A stretch of 64,000 nucleotides of DNA. Origin: Psychroflexus salis (GTDB taxonomy: Bacteria; Bacteroidota; Bacteroidia; Flavobacteriales; Flavobacteriaceae). Positions 44,826-54,481 of this stretch are shown piece after piece. Positions within the stretch are counted from its first letter, which is position 1, and the number at the start of each line of letters is the position of its first letter. Made by a program: the position numbers and the translations under genes. Under the pieces are notes generated by a model that made no database searches, was not told the DNA's origin, and worked only from the letters and a program-made list of their open reading frames with translations. The DNA lies in the NCBI RefSeq assembly GCF_014640175.1, contig NZ_BMGL01000003.1:67070-131069 (forward strand). The letters run 5' to 3'.

Positions 44826-44858
44826 AAAAAGCCTGTTGTTTTTTTAACAACAGGCTTT
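44825..44858 (-). terminator. Terminator of the RND efflux operon
   Basis: A perfect 13-bp stem (44828-44840 with 44846-44858) closes a five-base loop. On the minus strand it runs into six T residues, 24 bases after the pump gene's stop codon. Confidence 0.85.
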
Positions 44859-44881
44859 AAACAATTTTCTTATCAATTTAT

Positions 44882-47800
44882 TTAGCCATTTTTAGCATAT
44901 TTTTTTTTCATTACCACATAATAGACCAAAGGAACAACCAATAATGTTAAAAAAGTAGAAACAATGGTTCCTCCCATAAGTGAAAGCGCTAGGCCTTGAA
45001 AAATTGGATCGAATAAAATTGCAACAGCTCCAATTACTACTGTTCCTGCTGTAAGTAATATAGGAGTTGTTCGTACTGCTCCAGCTTCAATAATAGCTTG
45101 CTTAAAAGCAATGCCATCGTTCAGTCGTATTTCAATAAAGTCGATGAGCAAAACCGAGTTTCGTACCATAATTCCTGCTAGAGCAATCATACCTATAAAA
45201 GATGTAGCGGTAAAAAAGGCGTCAAAAATCCAATGTGCTAAAATAATTCCAACTAACGAAAGTGGAATGGCAATCATCATTACAATAGGAGAGCGGAAGC
45301 TTTGGAACCAACCTACAATTAGCATATAAATAATAAAGATTACACCGATAAATGCTATCCCTAAATCGCGAAATACTTCTAAAGTAATTTGCCATTCGCC
45401 ATCCCATTTTACTTTGTAATTATCCGTATCTACTGGAATTTCTGTATATAACTCTTCTATAGAGTAGCCTTCGGGTAAATAAATATCTTTTAAGTATTTT
45501 TCCATACCTAAAATAGCATAAACAGGACTTTCTAAATCTCCAGCCATTTCTGCAGTTACATATACTACAGGTCGTTTGTTTTTTCTGAAAATACTTTTCT
45601 CTATAGGTTGTTCAACAACTTTTACCAAATCGCCAATTTCTACTGGGTTGCCCTTAGCTGAAATTACTTTAAATTTCAATAACTCATCTAAATTAGCTTT
45701 GTCTTTATTTTTAGTTTTATATATAATGTTTACAGTTTGGTTAGCGTTTTCTCTGTAAGCTTGTGCTATGGCGTGTTCACCTAGGCTTAATTGCATAGCT
45801 TTAACCAACTGTGCTGGAACGATGCCTTCTAAGCTAGCTCGTTCTCTATCAACTTGAAAATGTAATTCTTTTTGTTCAGCTTCAACTCTCCAATCAATAT
45901 CTACTACATCTTGAGTTTCGCTAAGAATTTTTTTAATATTTCTAGCAATATTAATTTGTTCGTTATAATTTGGGCCGTAAACTTCAGCTACAATTGTAGA
46001 TAAAACTGGTGGTCCAGGCGGTACTTCAACAATTTTTATATTTGCTCCATATGGATTGCCAATTTTTTGGACATCTTCTCTAAACGATTTGGCAATATCA
46101 TGACTCTGCTCGCTTCGCTCGTCTTTATGCGTAATATTAACCTGTATATCGGCCATTCGTGGCTCATTACGTAAATCGTAATGCCTTACTAAGCCATTAA
46201 ATGTTATTGGAGAAGCTGTACCTACATAGCTTTGGTAATTTACAACTTCTGGTCTACTTTTTACATACTCAATAATTTCTTGAGTTACTGCATTGGTACG
46301 TTCTAAGGTTGTTCCTTCAGGCAGGTCGATAACAATTTGAAACTCATTTTTATTATCAAATGGCAGCATTTTTACTAAAACAGACTGGTTTAAAAACAAG
46401 ACTATAGATGCTAGTAATAACAAGGTTATTCCTCCAATAAAACCCCAGCGTTTTGTTCTGCTTTCTAGCATCGGACGTTGGATTTTATTATACAGCTTAT
46501 AGATTTTAGTTTGTTGTAAATCTTTATCTTCTTCTGCTGCAGACTCGTTTTCTATTTCTTCAAAATCATCGGTATTTTCATCTTCGCCTTCAACTAATTG
46601 TTTACCATCGGCTTTTAAAAAATAGTAAGCTAGGTAAGGTACAATAGTTAATGCTATAAATAACGATAAAATCATAGTAATAGAAGCACCAATTGGCATA
46701 GGACTCATGTAAGGCCCCATTAAACCGCTTACAAATGCCATTGGAAGCACTGAAGCTATAACAATAAAAGCAGCTAAAATAGTGGGGTTACCTACTTCAT
46801 TAATGGCATAGATTGCTGCTTTTCGCAAACTCATTTTCTTCATTTTAAAATGCCGATGCATATTTTCGGTAATAATAATGGAGTCGTCTACAACAATACC
46901 GGTAATAAAAATTAAAGCAAAAAGCGTAATTCGGTTTAAGGTATAATCGAATAAATAATAACTCAACATGGTTAATGCAAAAGTAATTGGCACTGAAATA
47001 AATACCACCAAACCACCACGCCAACCCATAGAAAGCATAACAACTATGGTAACAGCTAGTATAGCACTAAGTAAGTTGAATAATAAGTCGGACACTTTAT
47101 CGGATGCCGTTTCTCCATAATTTCGGGTAACTTCCATTTGCACATCTTCTGGAATAATGTATTTTTCCCAGCGTTCTTTTTGATTTACAACTGCTTCTGC
47201 CACTTGCATAGCATCAGCGCCTTTTCTTTTGGCTACAGAAATAGTAACAGCTGAATAAGTTGATGGTATTTCATTTTTTAATTTGGATGCAGCACCATAT
47301 CCAAAGCTTACATAATTTTTGGCAGATTCAGGTCCTTCTGAAACATGAGCTATTTGATGTAAATAAATGGGTTGTTGTTGATGTGTTCCAACAATTAATT
47401 CATTTAAATCTGTTGGTCTAGAAATGTAATTACCTGTAGATATTTTAATCTCTTCGTCACTTTTTTGAATATTTCCACTGGAAGATTGCATGTGGTTGGC
47501 CTGAATCATTTCAGTTACTTTTAATATATCTAACCCATAATTAGCCATTTCCTGATGGTCCAATTCAATTTGAAGCGCTTTACTTCTTCCACCTATATTT
47601 TTTGTGGTTGAAACATTTTCTACTTTTTCAATTTCAACAATTAGTTCGTTGGCCATTTGATGCAGTTGGTAATCGTCGTAATTTTCGCTAAAAAGTGTAA
47701 TACCCAAAACAGGCACATCGTCTATAGAACGTGTTTTTATAAGTGGTTGTGTAACTCCTTTGGGCATCATGTCCATGTGCTTCATAATTTCGTTATGAAG

Positions 47801-48145
47801 CTTTACATACGAACGCTCTATGTCTTCGCCTACATAAAATTGTACGATTACCATTCCTTGTTCTTTCATAGAAGTAGAATACACATATTCTACACCTTGA
47901 ATATTTGAAATTATTCGCTCTAATGGAACGATAACTCTGTTTTCTACTTCTTTTGGGCTGGCTCCCGGATAACCAACAAAGATATCTGCCATGGGCACAT
48001 CAATTTGTGGTTCTTCTTCTCTAGGAATTAATAAAGTAGCATATATTCCTACTCCCATAAAAACCACCATTAATAAAACTGTGATTTTTGAAGTTAAAAA
48101 AGCATTAGCTAATTTTCCTGCTATACCGTTTTTCATTTTTTTCAT
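44882..48145 (-). CDS. RND efflux pump, inner-membrane permease
   Basis: The 1087-residue permease of the AcrB/MdtB type has twelve predicted transmembrane helices in two repeats. It opens with the typical LIPREEEPQIDVPMADIFVGYPGASPKEVE-like region, has acidic residues in helix 4 (FALIFITGIVVDDSIIITEN) used for proton transfer, and ends with FLTLLVVPLVYY. An acidic insertion (about residues 525-560) lies in the central loop. It drives export of drugs or toxic organics by proton antiport. It is the last gene of an OMF-adaptor-permease operon headed by the GTAAC palindrome at 50872-50885. The ATG at 48136 is an alternative start. Confidence 0.93.
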   Translation of the reverse strand: MKKMKNGIAGKLANAFLTSKITVLLMVVFMGVGIYATLLIPREEEPQIDVPMADIFVGYPGASPKEVENRVIVPLERIISNIQGVEYVYSTSMKEQGMVIVQFYVGEDIERSYVKLHNEIMKHMDMMPKGVTQPLIKTRSIDDVPVLGITLFSENYDDYQLHQMANELIVEIEKVENVSTTKNIGGRSKALQIELDHQEMANYGLDILKVTEMIQANHMQSSSGNIQKSDEEIKISTGNYISRPTDLNELIVGTHQQQPIYLHQIAHVSEGPESAKNYVSFGYGAASKLKNEIPSTYSAVTISVAKRKGADAMQVAEAVVNQKERWEKYIIPEDVQMEVTRNYGETASDKVSDLLFNLLSAILAVTIVVMLSMGWRGGLVVFISVPITFALTMLSYYLFDYTLNRITLFALIFITGIVVDDSIIITENMHRHFKMKKMSLRKAAIYAINEVGNPTILAAFIVIASVLPMAFVSGLMGPYMSPMPIGASITMILSLFIALTIVPYLAYYFLKADGKQLVEGEDENTDDFEEIENESAAEEDKDLQQTKIYKLYNKIQRPMLESRTKRWGFIGGITLLLLASIVLFLNQSVLVKMLPFDNKNEFQIVIDLPEGTTLERTNAVTQEIIEYVKSRPEVVNYQSYVGTASPITFNGLVRHYDLRNEPRMADIQVNITHKDERSEQSHDIAKSFREDVQKIGNPYGANIKIVEVPPGPPVLSTIVAEVYGPNYNEQINIARNIKKILSETQDVVDIDWRVEAEQKELHFQVDRERASLEGIVPAQLVKAMQLSLGEHAIAQAYRENANQTVNIIYKTKNKDKANLDELLKFKVISAKGNPVEIGDLVKVVEQPIEKSIFRKNKRPVVYVTAEMAGDLESPVYAILGMEKYLKDIYLPEGYSIEELYTEIPVDTDNYKVKWDGEWQITLEVFRDLGIAFIGVIFIIYMLIVGWFQSFRSPIVMMIAIPLSLVGIILAHWIFDAFFTATSFIGMIALAGIMVRNSVLLIDFIEIRLNDGIAFKQAIIEAGAVRTTPILLTAGTVVIGAVAILFDPIFQGLALSLMGGTIVSTFLTLLVVPLVYYVVMKKKYAKNG

Positions 48146-48318
48146 TTTTTAATAGTTCTAAGTACTAAGAATTAAATATCTTTTTGTGAATTGTTTTTAC
48201 CAAGTACATTCTTTACAACTGAAAAAAGTGTTTAAATAAATTATTTCAGTCTTATCAATTTTGTCTTTAAAACTTAAAATTCCTTCAACCTTAAACTTGA
48301 TCACTGCAGCTTCATTAT

Positions 48319-49389
48319 TTAGTACGAAATATTTATTCCATTATATAATTTAGATTCTCCCAAAATAATAATTTGTTCGTCGGCTGCTAATCCACTTAAA
48401 ATCTCAATGTGTTCATTAACTACACCACCTACTCGTACCCAACGCAATAGGGCTGTGTTCTGTTGACTTACTACATATAATCCTTTTAATTCTCCTCTTC
48501 TAATTATACTGTTTTTAGGTACAAAAATTCCTTTACGAAGTTGGTCTGTTTTTAGCGATAAACTAGCATTCATACCAGCAAACAAAGTTTCATTGTTTGT
48601 ATTAGTTATGCTTGCTTTCACTTTATATTGTCCTCCTGTTGAGGTAGAAGAAGAGCTTACTTCACTTATAAGTGCAGTTAATTTTCTATCCGCATCATCT
48701 AAACGCACTACAGCCGAATCTCCCTGTTGAAAATTATCAATATCGCGTTCTGAAACTAAAACTTCTATTTCAAAACCAGACTTTCCTTCCAATTGAAGCA
48801 TAGCTTGTTGTGGGTTAGCTAAATCTCCTTTTTGAACATTTTTAGCTGTAATTACCCCATTAAAAGGAGCTTTAATTTGGTAATATTTCATTTCAGAATT
48901 TACTTCTTGCAATTGTTGTAATGCCGCTTGTTTTTGCGCTTTAACAGAGACCAATTGGAGTTCTATGTTTTCTAATTCTTTTGCAGAAATACTTTGCTTT
49001 TCGTATAAATTTTGATAACGTTTTACATCGCGTTGTGTATTGTTTAGTTGCGCATTAATTTGCTGAATTTGTGCTTCAACTTGTGCTTTTTTAGCTTGTA
49101 AATCAGTATTATTTAAGCGAATAAGTAAATCGCCTTGTCGTACTTGGTCGCCTGTTTTTACATATACTTCTTCAACAAAACTCGAACCGCGTGTGCGTAT
49201 ACTCGTAGATTCTGCAGCTTTAATTTTTCCTTTAAAACTTAAGGTTTTAGCAACTTGTGTGCTAGGTTTGCTAAGTTTTACTTGAACACTAGGTACTTCA
49301 TTAACTTGTTGTTCTTCTTTGCTTCCACAGCTTATGAGCAGACCAGAAGTAAAAATTAGTATTCCGAATGTATAGATTATTTTATTCAT
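48319..49389 (-). CDS. RND efflux periplasmic adaptor (HlyD/AcrA family)
   Basis: The 356-residue lipoprotein (lipobox LLISCGS) has the membrane-fusion-protein layout: a lipoyl half (SFVEEVYVKTGDQVRQGDLL), an alpha-helical hairpin rich in Gln/Lys (about residues 85-160), the second lipoyl half (APFNGVITAKNVQKGDLAN) and beta-barrel domains. It bridges the permease and the outer-membrane channel. The ATG at 49389 gives the lipoprotein signal; an in-frame ATG 33 bases upstream does not. The gap to the permease gene is 173 bases, larger than usual, but no terminator is visible in it. Confidence 0.9.
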   Translation of the reverse strand: MNKIIYTFGILIFTSGLLISCGSKEEQQVNEVPSVQVKLSKPSTQVAKTLSFKGKIKAAESTSIRTRGSSFVEEVYVKTGDQVRQGDLLIRLNNTDLQAKKAQVEAQIQQINAQLNNTQRDVKRYQNLYEKQSISAKELENIELQLVSVKAQKQAALQQLQEVNSEMKYYQIKAPFNGVITAKNVQKGDLANPQQAMLQLEGKSGFEIEVLVSERDIDNFQQGDSAVVRLDDADRKLTALISEVSSSSTSTGGQYKVKASITNTNNETLFAGMNASLSLKTDQLRKGIFVPKNSIIRRGELKGLYVVSQQNTALLRWVRVGGVVNEHIEILSGLAADEQIIILGESKLYNGINISY

Positions 49390-49520
49390 TTTAAATGGTA
49401 TTAAGTATTGAGTATAAGGCAATTTATTTTATTAATATTTTTTGAGCATCCTTGCTTACTGCTCCTTGTTACTTTGTAATTCATATTTTAACCGCAATAG
49501 GCAAACGAAACAAAGCTACT

Positions 49521-50822
49521 TTAGTTGGTATTTCCTAAAAATTGAACTTGTAATTGTGCTAAATTAAATTGAAAAATAGATTGATTGTAAAGTAACTCTT
49601 GGTTAGCTAACCGAACTTCTGCGTTAAGTAAATCGGTTGCTCTTTCAAGTCCTTCGTCAAATCTGTTTTTTCTAATTTGAAATGCTTCTAGTGCTTGCTC
49701 TAATGAAAGTTGATTTCTATTCATTAAATTTTCTGCTTCTTCGAGTTTACGCTTTGCTTTTTGTAATTCAACTTTAGCTGAAGCTTTGTAGTCTTCGGCT
49801 TCTATTTTAGCTTGTTGAAGTTGAGCTTTCATTTTTTGGTTCTTAGCTACTCGGCTTCCACCTTCAAATAAATTCCAATTTAATGAGGCTCCAACAAAAA
49901 AATTATCAGCTCCTGTACCTAATAAATCTTCATCAAAATACTGTACATTCCCAAAAGCATTTAGCGTTGGCAAGTACATCTTTCCAGCTGACTGCTTCAT
50001 TTTTTTGTATGCATCTACACTTAAATCCATAGCTAGTATATCCTTTCTTTCTTCCAGTTTTTCTGTTAGATCATTAAGCTTTAAATGTACCTGTAGTTTG
50101 TCTGCAGGTGCTAGTAAGCTTCCTTCATCATTCATCATATAATACATATAATCTGAAATAGATTGAAGTTCGTTTTTAGCTATACTTAGTGCATTTTCTA
50201 CTTCATTAAGTCTAACTTTTGCACTCAGCACATCAGATTTTACTAGTAAACCTTCCGTATAAAAATCTTCTATACTTTTTAAATTCTCTTCAGCGGTGAG
50301 TTTAGATTTTTCTAAAACTACAAGGCTTTTATATGCCAGTTGTAATTGCATGTACAAACGCTCGGCTTGCAAAAACAAAGCATCTTTTTTAAAGGTATTT
50401 TGTTCTAATTGAGCATCGGCTCTATCTTTTAAAGCTGAACGCATAACTAACTTATCTAAATTAATCAAGGGTTGTTCTACTTGAAAAGTGCTTACAAAGT
50501 TTGTAATGGCCGAAGGATTATTTAGGTTATCTATGGCAAAGTCACTTTCTGAAAATATACCTTGGTTTAATAAAGTACCAAACGCCATAACAGGATTATC
50601 TGTTCGGTAGGCGGTATGCGATGCACTTAACTGCGGAAGAAATGCCGCGTTGGTTTCACGGTATTCTGCCTTCATTTGCAAATATTCTTGTTCGTTGGCT
50701 TGTAATTTTCTGTTGTTTTGCTCTACCTTACTTTTAAACTCATCTAAACCAATTGTTTTTTGTGAAAAGCCCAAAGTGGTAAACAGCAAGAACAAGATTG
50801 TTTTTATTAAATAATGTTTCAT
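49521..50822 (-). CDS. TolC-family outer-membrane efflux channel
   Basis: The 433-residue protein has a signal peptide ending GFSQ, then two repeats of long amphipathic helices and short strands, as in TolC. The typical N-terminal NRKLQANEQEYLQMKAEY and LNWNLFEGGSRVAKNQKMKAQ are present. It forms a trimeric outer-membrane channel. It is the first gene of the efflux operon and intact, unlike the NodT-type remnant at 44193-44825, so the operon has its own working channel. Its promoter carries the GTAAC palindrome. Confidence 0.93.
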   Translation of the reverse strand: MKHYLIKTILFLLFTTLGFSQKTIGLDEFKSKVEQNNRKLQANEQEYLQMKAEYRETNAAFLPQLSASHTAYRTDNPVMAFGTLLNQGIFSESDFAIDNLNNPSAITNFVSTFQVEQPLINLDKLVMRSALKDRADAQLEQNTFKKDALFLQAERLYMQLQLAYKSLVVLEKSKLTAEENLKSIEDFYTEGLLVKSDVLSAKVRLNEVENALSIAKNELQSISDYMYYMMNDEGSLLAPADKLQVHLKLNDLTEKLEERKDILAMDLSVDAYKKMKQSAGKMYLPTLNAFGNVQYFDEDLLGTGADNFFVGASLNWNLFEGGSRVAKNQKMKAQLQQAKIEAEDYKASAKVELQKAKRKLEEAENLMNRNQLSLEQALEAFQIRKNRFDEGLERATDLLNAEVRLANQELLYNQSIFQFNLAQLQVQFLGNTN

Positions 50823-50841
50823 ATCACGTTAATTTATAATG

Positions 50842-50885
50842 CAAATTTAAAATGATAGAACAGACTTATAGGTAACATTTGTTAC
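50842..50885 (-). promoter_or_regulatory. GTAAC-N4-GTTAC operator and promoter of the efflux operon
   Basis: GTAAC-ATTT-GTTAC occupies 50872-50885. On the minus strand TAAATTTG (50849-50842), an exact TAnnTTTG, begins 36 bases after the start of the repeat and about 20 bases before the TolC-family ATG at 50822. Confidence 0.75.
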
Positions 50886-51244
50886 TACCCTTTTTGAAAT
50901 GTTAAAAAAATTGATTTTTATCAATTTTTTGTAAATGCTTATATCGAATAATCACTTCCATGTTTGTACTACATATTTGAAAGTTTTATTATTCAATTTG
51001 TAGTAAAATGGCTTTGAACTTTTAATGAATAATAGTTTTTTTAAAAAAAATATCTGTAAGAGTTTATGTAAATTAACAACTTGCTAAATAGCTTAAGGTA
51101 TAAATCAATTTATTTTGCTTTAAATGTAGTTTAATGTCAACTTTTTATAGGGTATTTTAATTATTGTATGAAGTAATAAACTTTAACCAAATTTAGCTTT
51201 AATACTTGTGTTTTTGTAAGTTTGTGTTAACTTATAGTTTATTT
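50886..51244. other. AT-rich intergenic stretch
   Basis: The 359 bases between the efflux operon's operator and the CRTAC1 gene are very AT-rich. TAGGGTA occurs at 51148-51154, but no matching second element follows at the spacing seen in the ECF-type promoters. No gene, RNA or clear terminator was recognised. Confidence 0.5.
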
Positions 51245-54200
51245 ATGCGTTTTATTAACACAACATTTGCTTTTTTAATTCTAATCGGATGCACTCCAGA
51301 TGCTATTAAGAAAGAAAAACCATATTTTTTATTGAACGAGCTTCAAACAGAACAAACAGGAATAGATTTTCAAAATTTAGTATTTGAAGATGAAGAACAC
51401 AGCATTATCAATTACATTTATTATTACAATGGGGCAGGAGTTGCCACAGGAGATATAAATGGAGATGGCTTACCCGATTTGTTTTTTGTAGCCAATTCGG
51501 GAGAAAATAAGTTATATGTAAATGAAGGGAATTTTAAATTTAAGGATGTTTCAGAACAAGCTCAAATAACAGGCAATTCGAGTTGGCAAACTGGAGTTAG
51601 TATGGTAGATATTAATCAAGACGGATTGTTGGATATTTATGTTTGTGCGGTTTCAGGCTTATTAGATTTTAAAGGGCACAATGAATTATACATCAATAAC
51701 GGCGATGGTACATTCACAGAAAGTGCAAAAGCCTATGGCTTAGCCATTGAAGCTTATTCTACACAAGCTTATTTTTTCGATTATGATAAGGATGGCGATT
51801 TAGATGTGTATATTGTTAATCATGCAGTACACACCAATTTATCGCATGGTAAAGCAAGCCTAAGAGAAAAACGTGTTGACTTTGTAGGCGATATGCTTTT
51901 AAGAAACGACGATGGTTATTTTAATGATGTATCTGAAGAAGCCAATATTTACGGTGGAATAAATGGCTATGGACTTAGCGCAACTTTAGCTGATTTTAAT
52001 AATGATGGCTGGGACGATATTTATGTTTGTAACGATTTTCATGAAGACGATTATTACTACATCAACAATCAAGATGGAACTTTTACCGAAAGCTTAAATG
52101 AATCTTTTTCTACCATAAGTAGGTTTTCTATGGGAAGCGATGCTGCCGATATTAATGGCGATGGCTTTCAAGATTTAATAAGCTTAGATATGTTACCAGA
52201 AGAAGAATACTTATTAAAATCTACCGAAGGTGATGACGCAATGTTTAATATGCAAGCGCATTTAAAAAAAATGGGGTATAAAGACCAATATTCTAGAAAT
52301 ATGCTTCAAATTAACAGAAATGGTGAATTTTTTACCGAAGAAGCACTTTTACAAGAAATAGCTGATACCGATTGGAGTTGGGCTGCATTATTTGCGGATT
52401 TTAATAATGATATGCACCAAGATTTATTTATTTCAAATGGAATTTACAGAAGACCCAATAGCTTAGATTTTAAAAAATACGTTTCTAGCGCATTTAGAGG
52501 AAAATCTGAAGCTGAAGGTTTAAAATGGTTATATAATTCCATTGATAAAATGCCAAGTGGAAACGTGGCTAATAAAATATATAAAGGTAATTCGGTTAAT
52601 TTTTTAGATAAAACAGGAAACTGGATTAGCAATCAACCCAAACTTTCTAACGGAGCTGTTTATGTAGATTTAGATTTGGATGGCGATTTAGATTTGGTAA
52701 CTAATAACTTTAATGAAACAGCTTCAGTTTATGAAAATACTTCAACTGAAAGTGGTAATTATTTAGATTTAAAACTGAATTACCTTTCTTCAAATCGAAA
52801 TGCAATTGGTGCAAAAGCTATGGTTTATAGCCAAGAAAAAACTCAGTTAAAACAATTGTTCACTGCTAGAGGCTTTTTATCATCGGTTGAAGCAAAATTA
52901 CATTTTGGATTGGGCAATACAACGGCAGATTCTTTACAAATTATTTGGCCTAATAACGAAAGGCAGGTTGTACTTAATCCAGAGCTAAATACCACTTTAG
53001 AAATTGATTACAAATCAACTGGAGAAATGTATGCATCTACTGATGAAAAAAGAGATACTAATTTAATCTTCAAAGAAACCAATGCAATTGCATATACTCA
53101 TCAAGAAGATGATTACAACGATTTTGCTGAAGAAAAATTAATTCCTTATAAAGTTTCTACTTTAGGGCCAGCTTTAGCAATTGGCGATATTACAGCAAAT
53201 GGTTTTGTTGATGTGTTAATTGGGAATGCAGCAGGTAAACCTGCCGAGTTGTATTTAAATTCAGGGACCAAGTTTACCAAATCGAATCAGTATGTTTTTA
53301 CTGAAGATTCACATTTTGAAGATAATGCGGCTGTATTTATAGATATTGATCAAGATGGAGATTTAGATTTATATCTTGCTTCTGGAGCAAATAAAAATGC
53401 AAGGTATTTAGCCGATCGCTTATATATAAACCATCAAGGTGTTTTCGATAAAACTGAAAACTTAATACCCGAAAACTCAGCCATTACATCAAGCCTTATT
53501 GCTTATGATTATGACCAGGATGGAGATGATGATTTGTTTGTTGGCAATTATGCTACTCAAGGAAACTTTGGTGAAACTCCAATATCTTACATCTTAATAA
53601 ACCATGGAGATGGAAGTTTTTCAAAAGATCCCAATTTTAAATTGCAATCTAGAGTAACTGATGCTAAATGGATAGATTTAAATTCTGATGGAATTAAAGA
53701 TTTAGTTGTTACTACCGAATGGGATCGGCCTTATTTGTTTTTGAATAACCAAGGGCAATTAACAGCTGTCGAAATACCAGAGCAATTAAATGGTTTATGG
53801 CAAACATTAGCTTTTTTTGATGTAGATACAGATGGTCAAAAAGATATAGTTCTTGGTAATTATGGCTTAAACACTAAGTTTAATTTAAATTTTGATGATT
53901 CTTTACTTATGTATCATTCAGATTTTGATAATAACGGAGTTGAAGAAACGGTATTGGCTTATAACCACAATGGAAGTTATTATCCTTTAAACACCAAAGA
54001 CGAATTAGCTGGACAAATGAATGTTATTAGTAAACGATTTAAAGACCACAACAGCATGGCAGGTCAATTGGTAGAAGATGTGCTTACCAAAGAAGCTATA
54101 CAAAAAGCTAAAGTTTACCGAGTTGATGTCTTAGCTTCTGGTTACTTAAAAAATAATAATGGCACTTTTAGCAGTTTTATTCCTTTGGATAAAGAATTTC

Positions 54201-54481
54201 AATTAGCACCTATAAATACTATTTCAGAAATTAAGTTAAACTCTACTAATCAACTCCTTTTTGGTGGAAATTCTTACAAAATGAATACCTATCATGGTGC
54301 TTACAATTCGTTGAAAGGTTTGTTGTTAAAAAATGATAAAGAATTTGATTTGCTATCTGAGTTTGGCCTTAAGCCACTTCATGAACAAGTAAAACACTTA
54401 CAGGTTATACCCATGAAAAATGAAAACATTTTATTGATATTAAGTAACAATCAAGCATTAAAAACGTATTCTTTTAAATAA
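51245..54481 (+). CDS. CRTAC1-family VCBS/FG-GAP-repeat lipoprotein with ASPIC/UnbV domain
   Basis: The 1078-residue protein has a lipobox (LILIGC) and two blocks of beta-propeller-type VCBS/FG-GAP repeats, each with calcium-binding Asp loops such as DINGDGLPDLFF, DYDKDGDLDVYI, DFNNDGWDDIYV, DIDQDGDLDLYL and DYDQDGDDDLFV. Between the blocks (about 510-580) is an ASPIC/UnbV domain (NAIGAKAMVYS, RGFLSSVEAKLHFGLG). Such proteins are surface-exposed in Bacteroidota, often beside polymer-uptake genes; the ligand is unknown. The ATG at 51245 gives the lipoprotein signal. Its stop overlaps the haloperoxidase ATG by one base, so the pair is co-translated. Confidence 0.9.
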   Translation: MRFINTTFAFLILIGCTPDAIKKEKPYFLLNELQTEQTGIDFQNLVFEDEEHSIINYIYYYNGAGVATGDINGDGLPDLFFVANSGENKLYVNEGNFKFKDVSEQAQITGNSSWQTGVSMVDINQDGLLDIYVCAVSGLLDFKGHNELYINNGDGTFTESAKAYGLAIEAYSTQAYFFDYDKDGDLDVYIVNHAVHTNLSHGKASLREKRVDFVGDMLLRNDDGYFNDVSEEANIYGGINGYGLSATLADFNNDGWDDIYVCNDFHEDDYYYINNQDGTFTESLNESFSTISRFSMGSDAADINGDGFQDLISLDMLPEEEYLLKSTEGDDAMFNMQAHLKKMGYKDQYSRNMLQINRNGEFFTEEALLQEIADTDWSWAALFADFNNDMHQDLFISNGIYRRPNSLDFKKYVSSAFRGKSEAEGLKWLYNSIDKMPSGNVANKIYKGNSVNFLDKTGNWISNQPKLSNGAVYVDLDLDGDLDLVTNNFNETASVYENTSTESGNYLDLKLNYLSSNRNAIGAKAMVYSQEKTQLKQLFTARGFLSSVEAKLHFGLGNTTADSLQIIWPNNERQVVLNPELNTTLEIDYKSTGEMYASTDEKRDTNLIFKETNAIAYTHQEDDYNDFAEEKLIPYKVSTLGPALAIGDITANGFVDVLIGNAAGKPAELYLNSGTKFTKSNQYVFTEDSHFEDNAAVFIDIDQDGDLDLYLASGANKNARYLADRLYINHQGVFDKTENLIPENSAITSSLIAYDYDQDGDDDLFVGNYATQGNFGETPISYILINHGDGSFSKDPNFKLQSRVTDAKWIDLNSDGIKDLVVTTEWDRPYLFLNNQGQLTAVEIPEQLNGLWQTLAFFDVDTDGQKDIVLGNYGLNTKFNLNFDDSLLMYHSDFDNNGVEETVLAYNHNGSYYPLNTKDELAGQMNVISKRFKDHNSMAGQLVEDVLTKEAIQKAKVYRVDVLASGYLKNNNGTFSSFIPLDKEFQLAPINTISEIKLNSTNQLLFGGNSYKMNTYHGAYNSLKGLLLKNDKEFDLLSEFGLKPLHEQVKHLQVIPMKNENILLILSNNQALKTYSFK

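Noticed and set aside
51148-51170. TAGGGTA upstream of the CRTAC1 gene as a fifth ECF-type promoter
   Set aside because: At the required 23-base distance the sequence reads GAAGTA, not GTTWTA, so the second element is missing.
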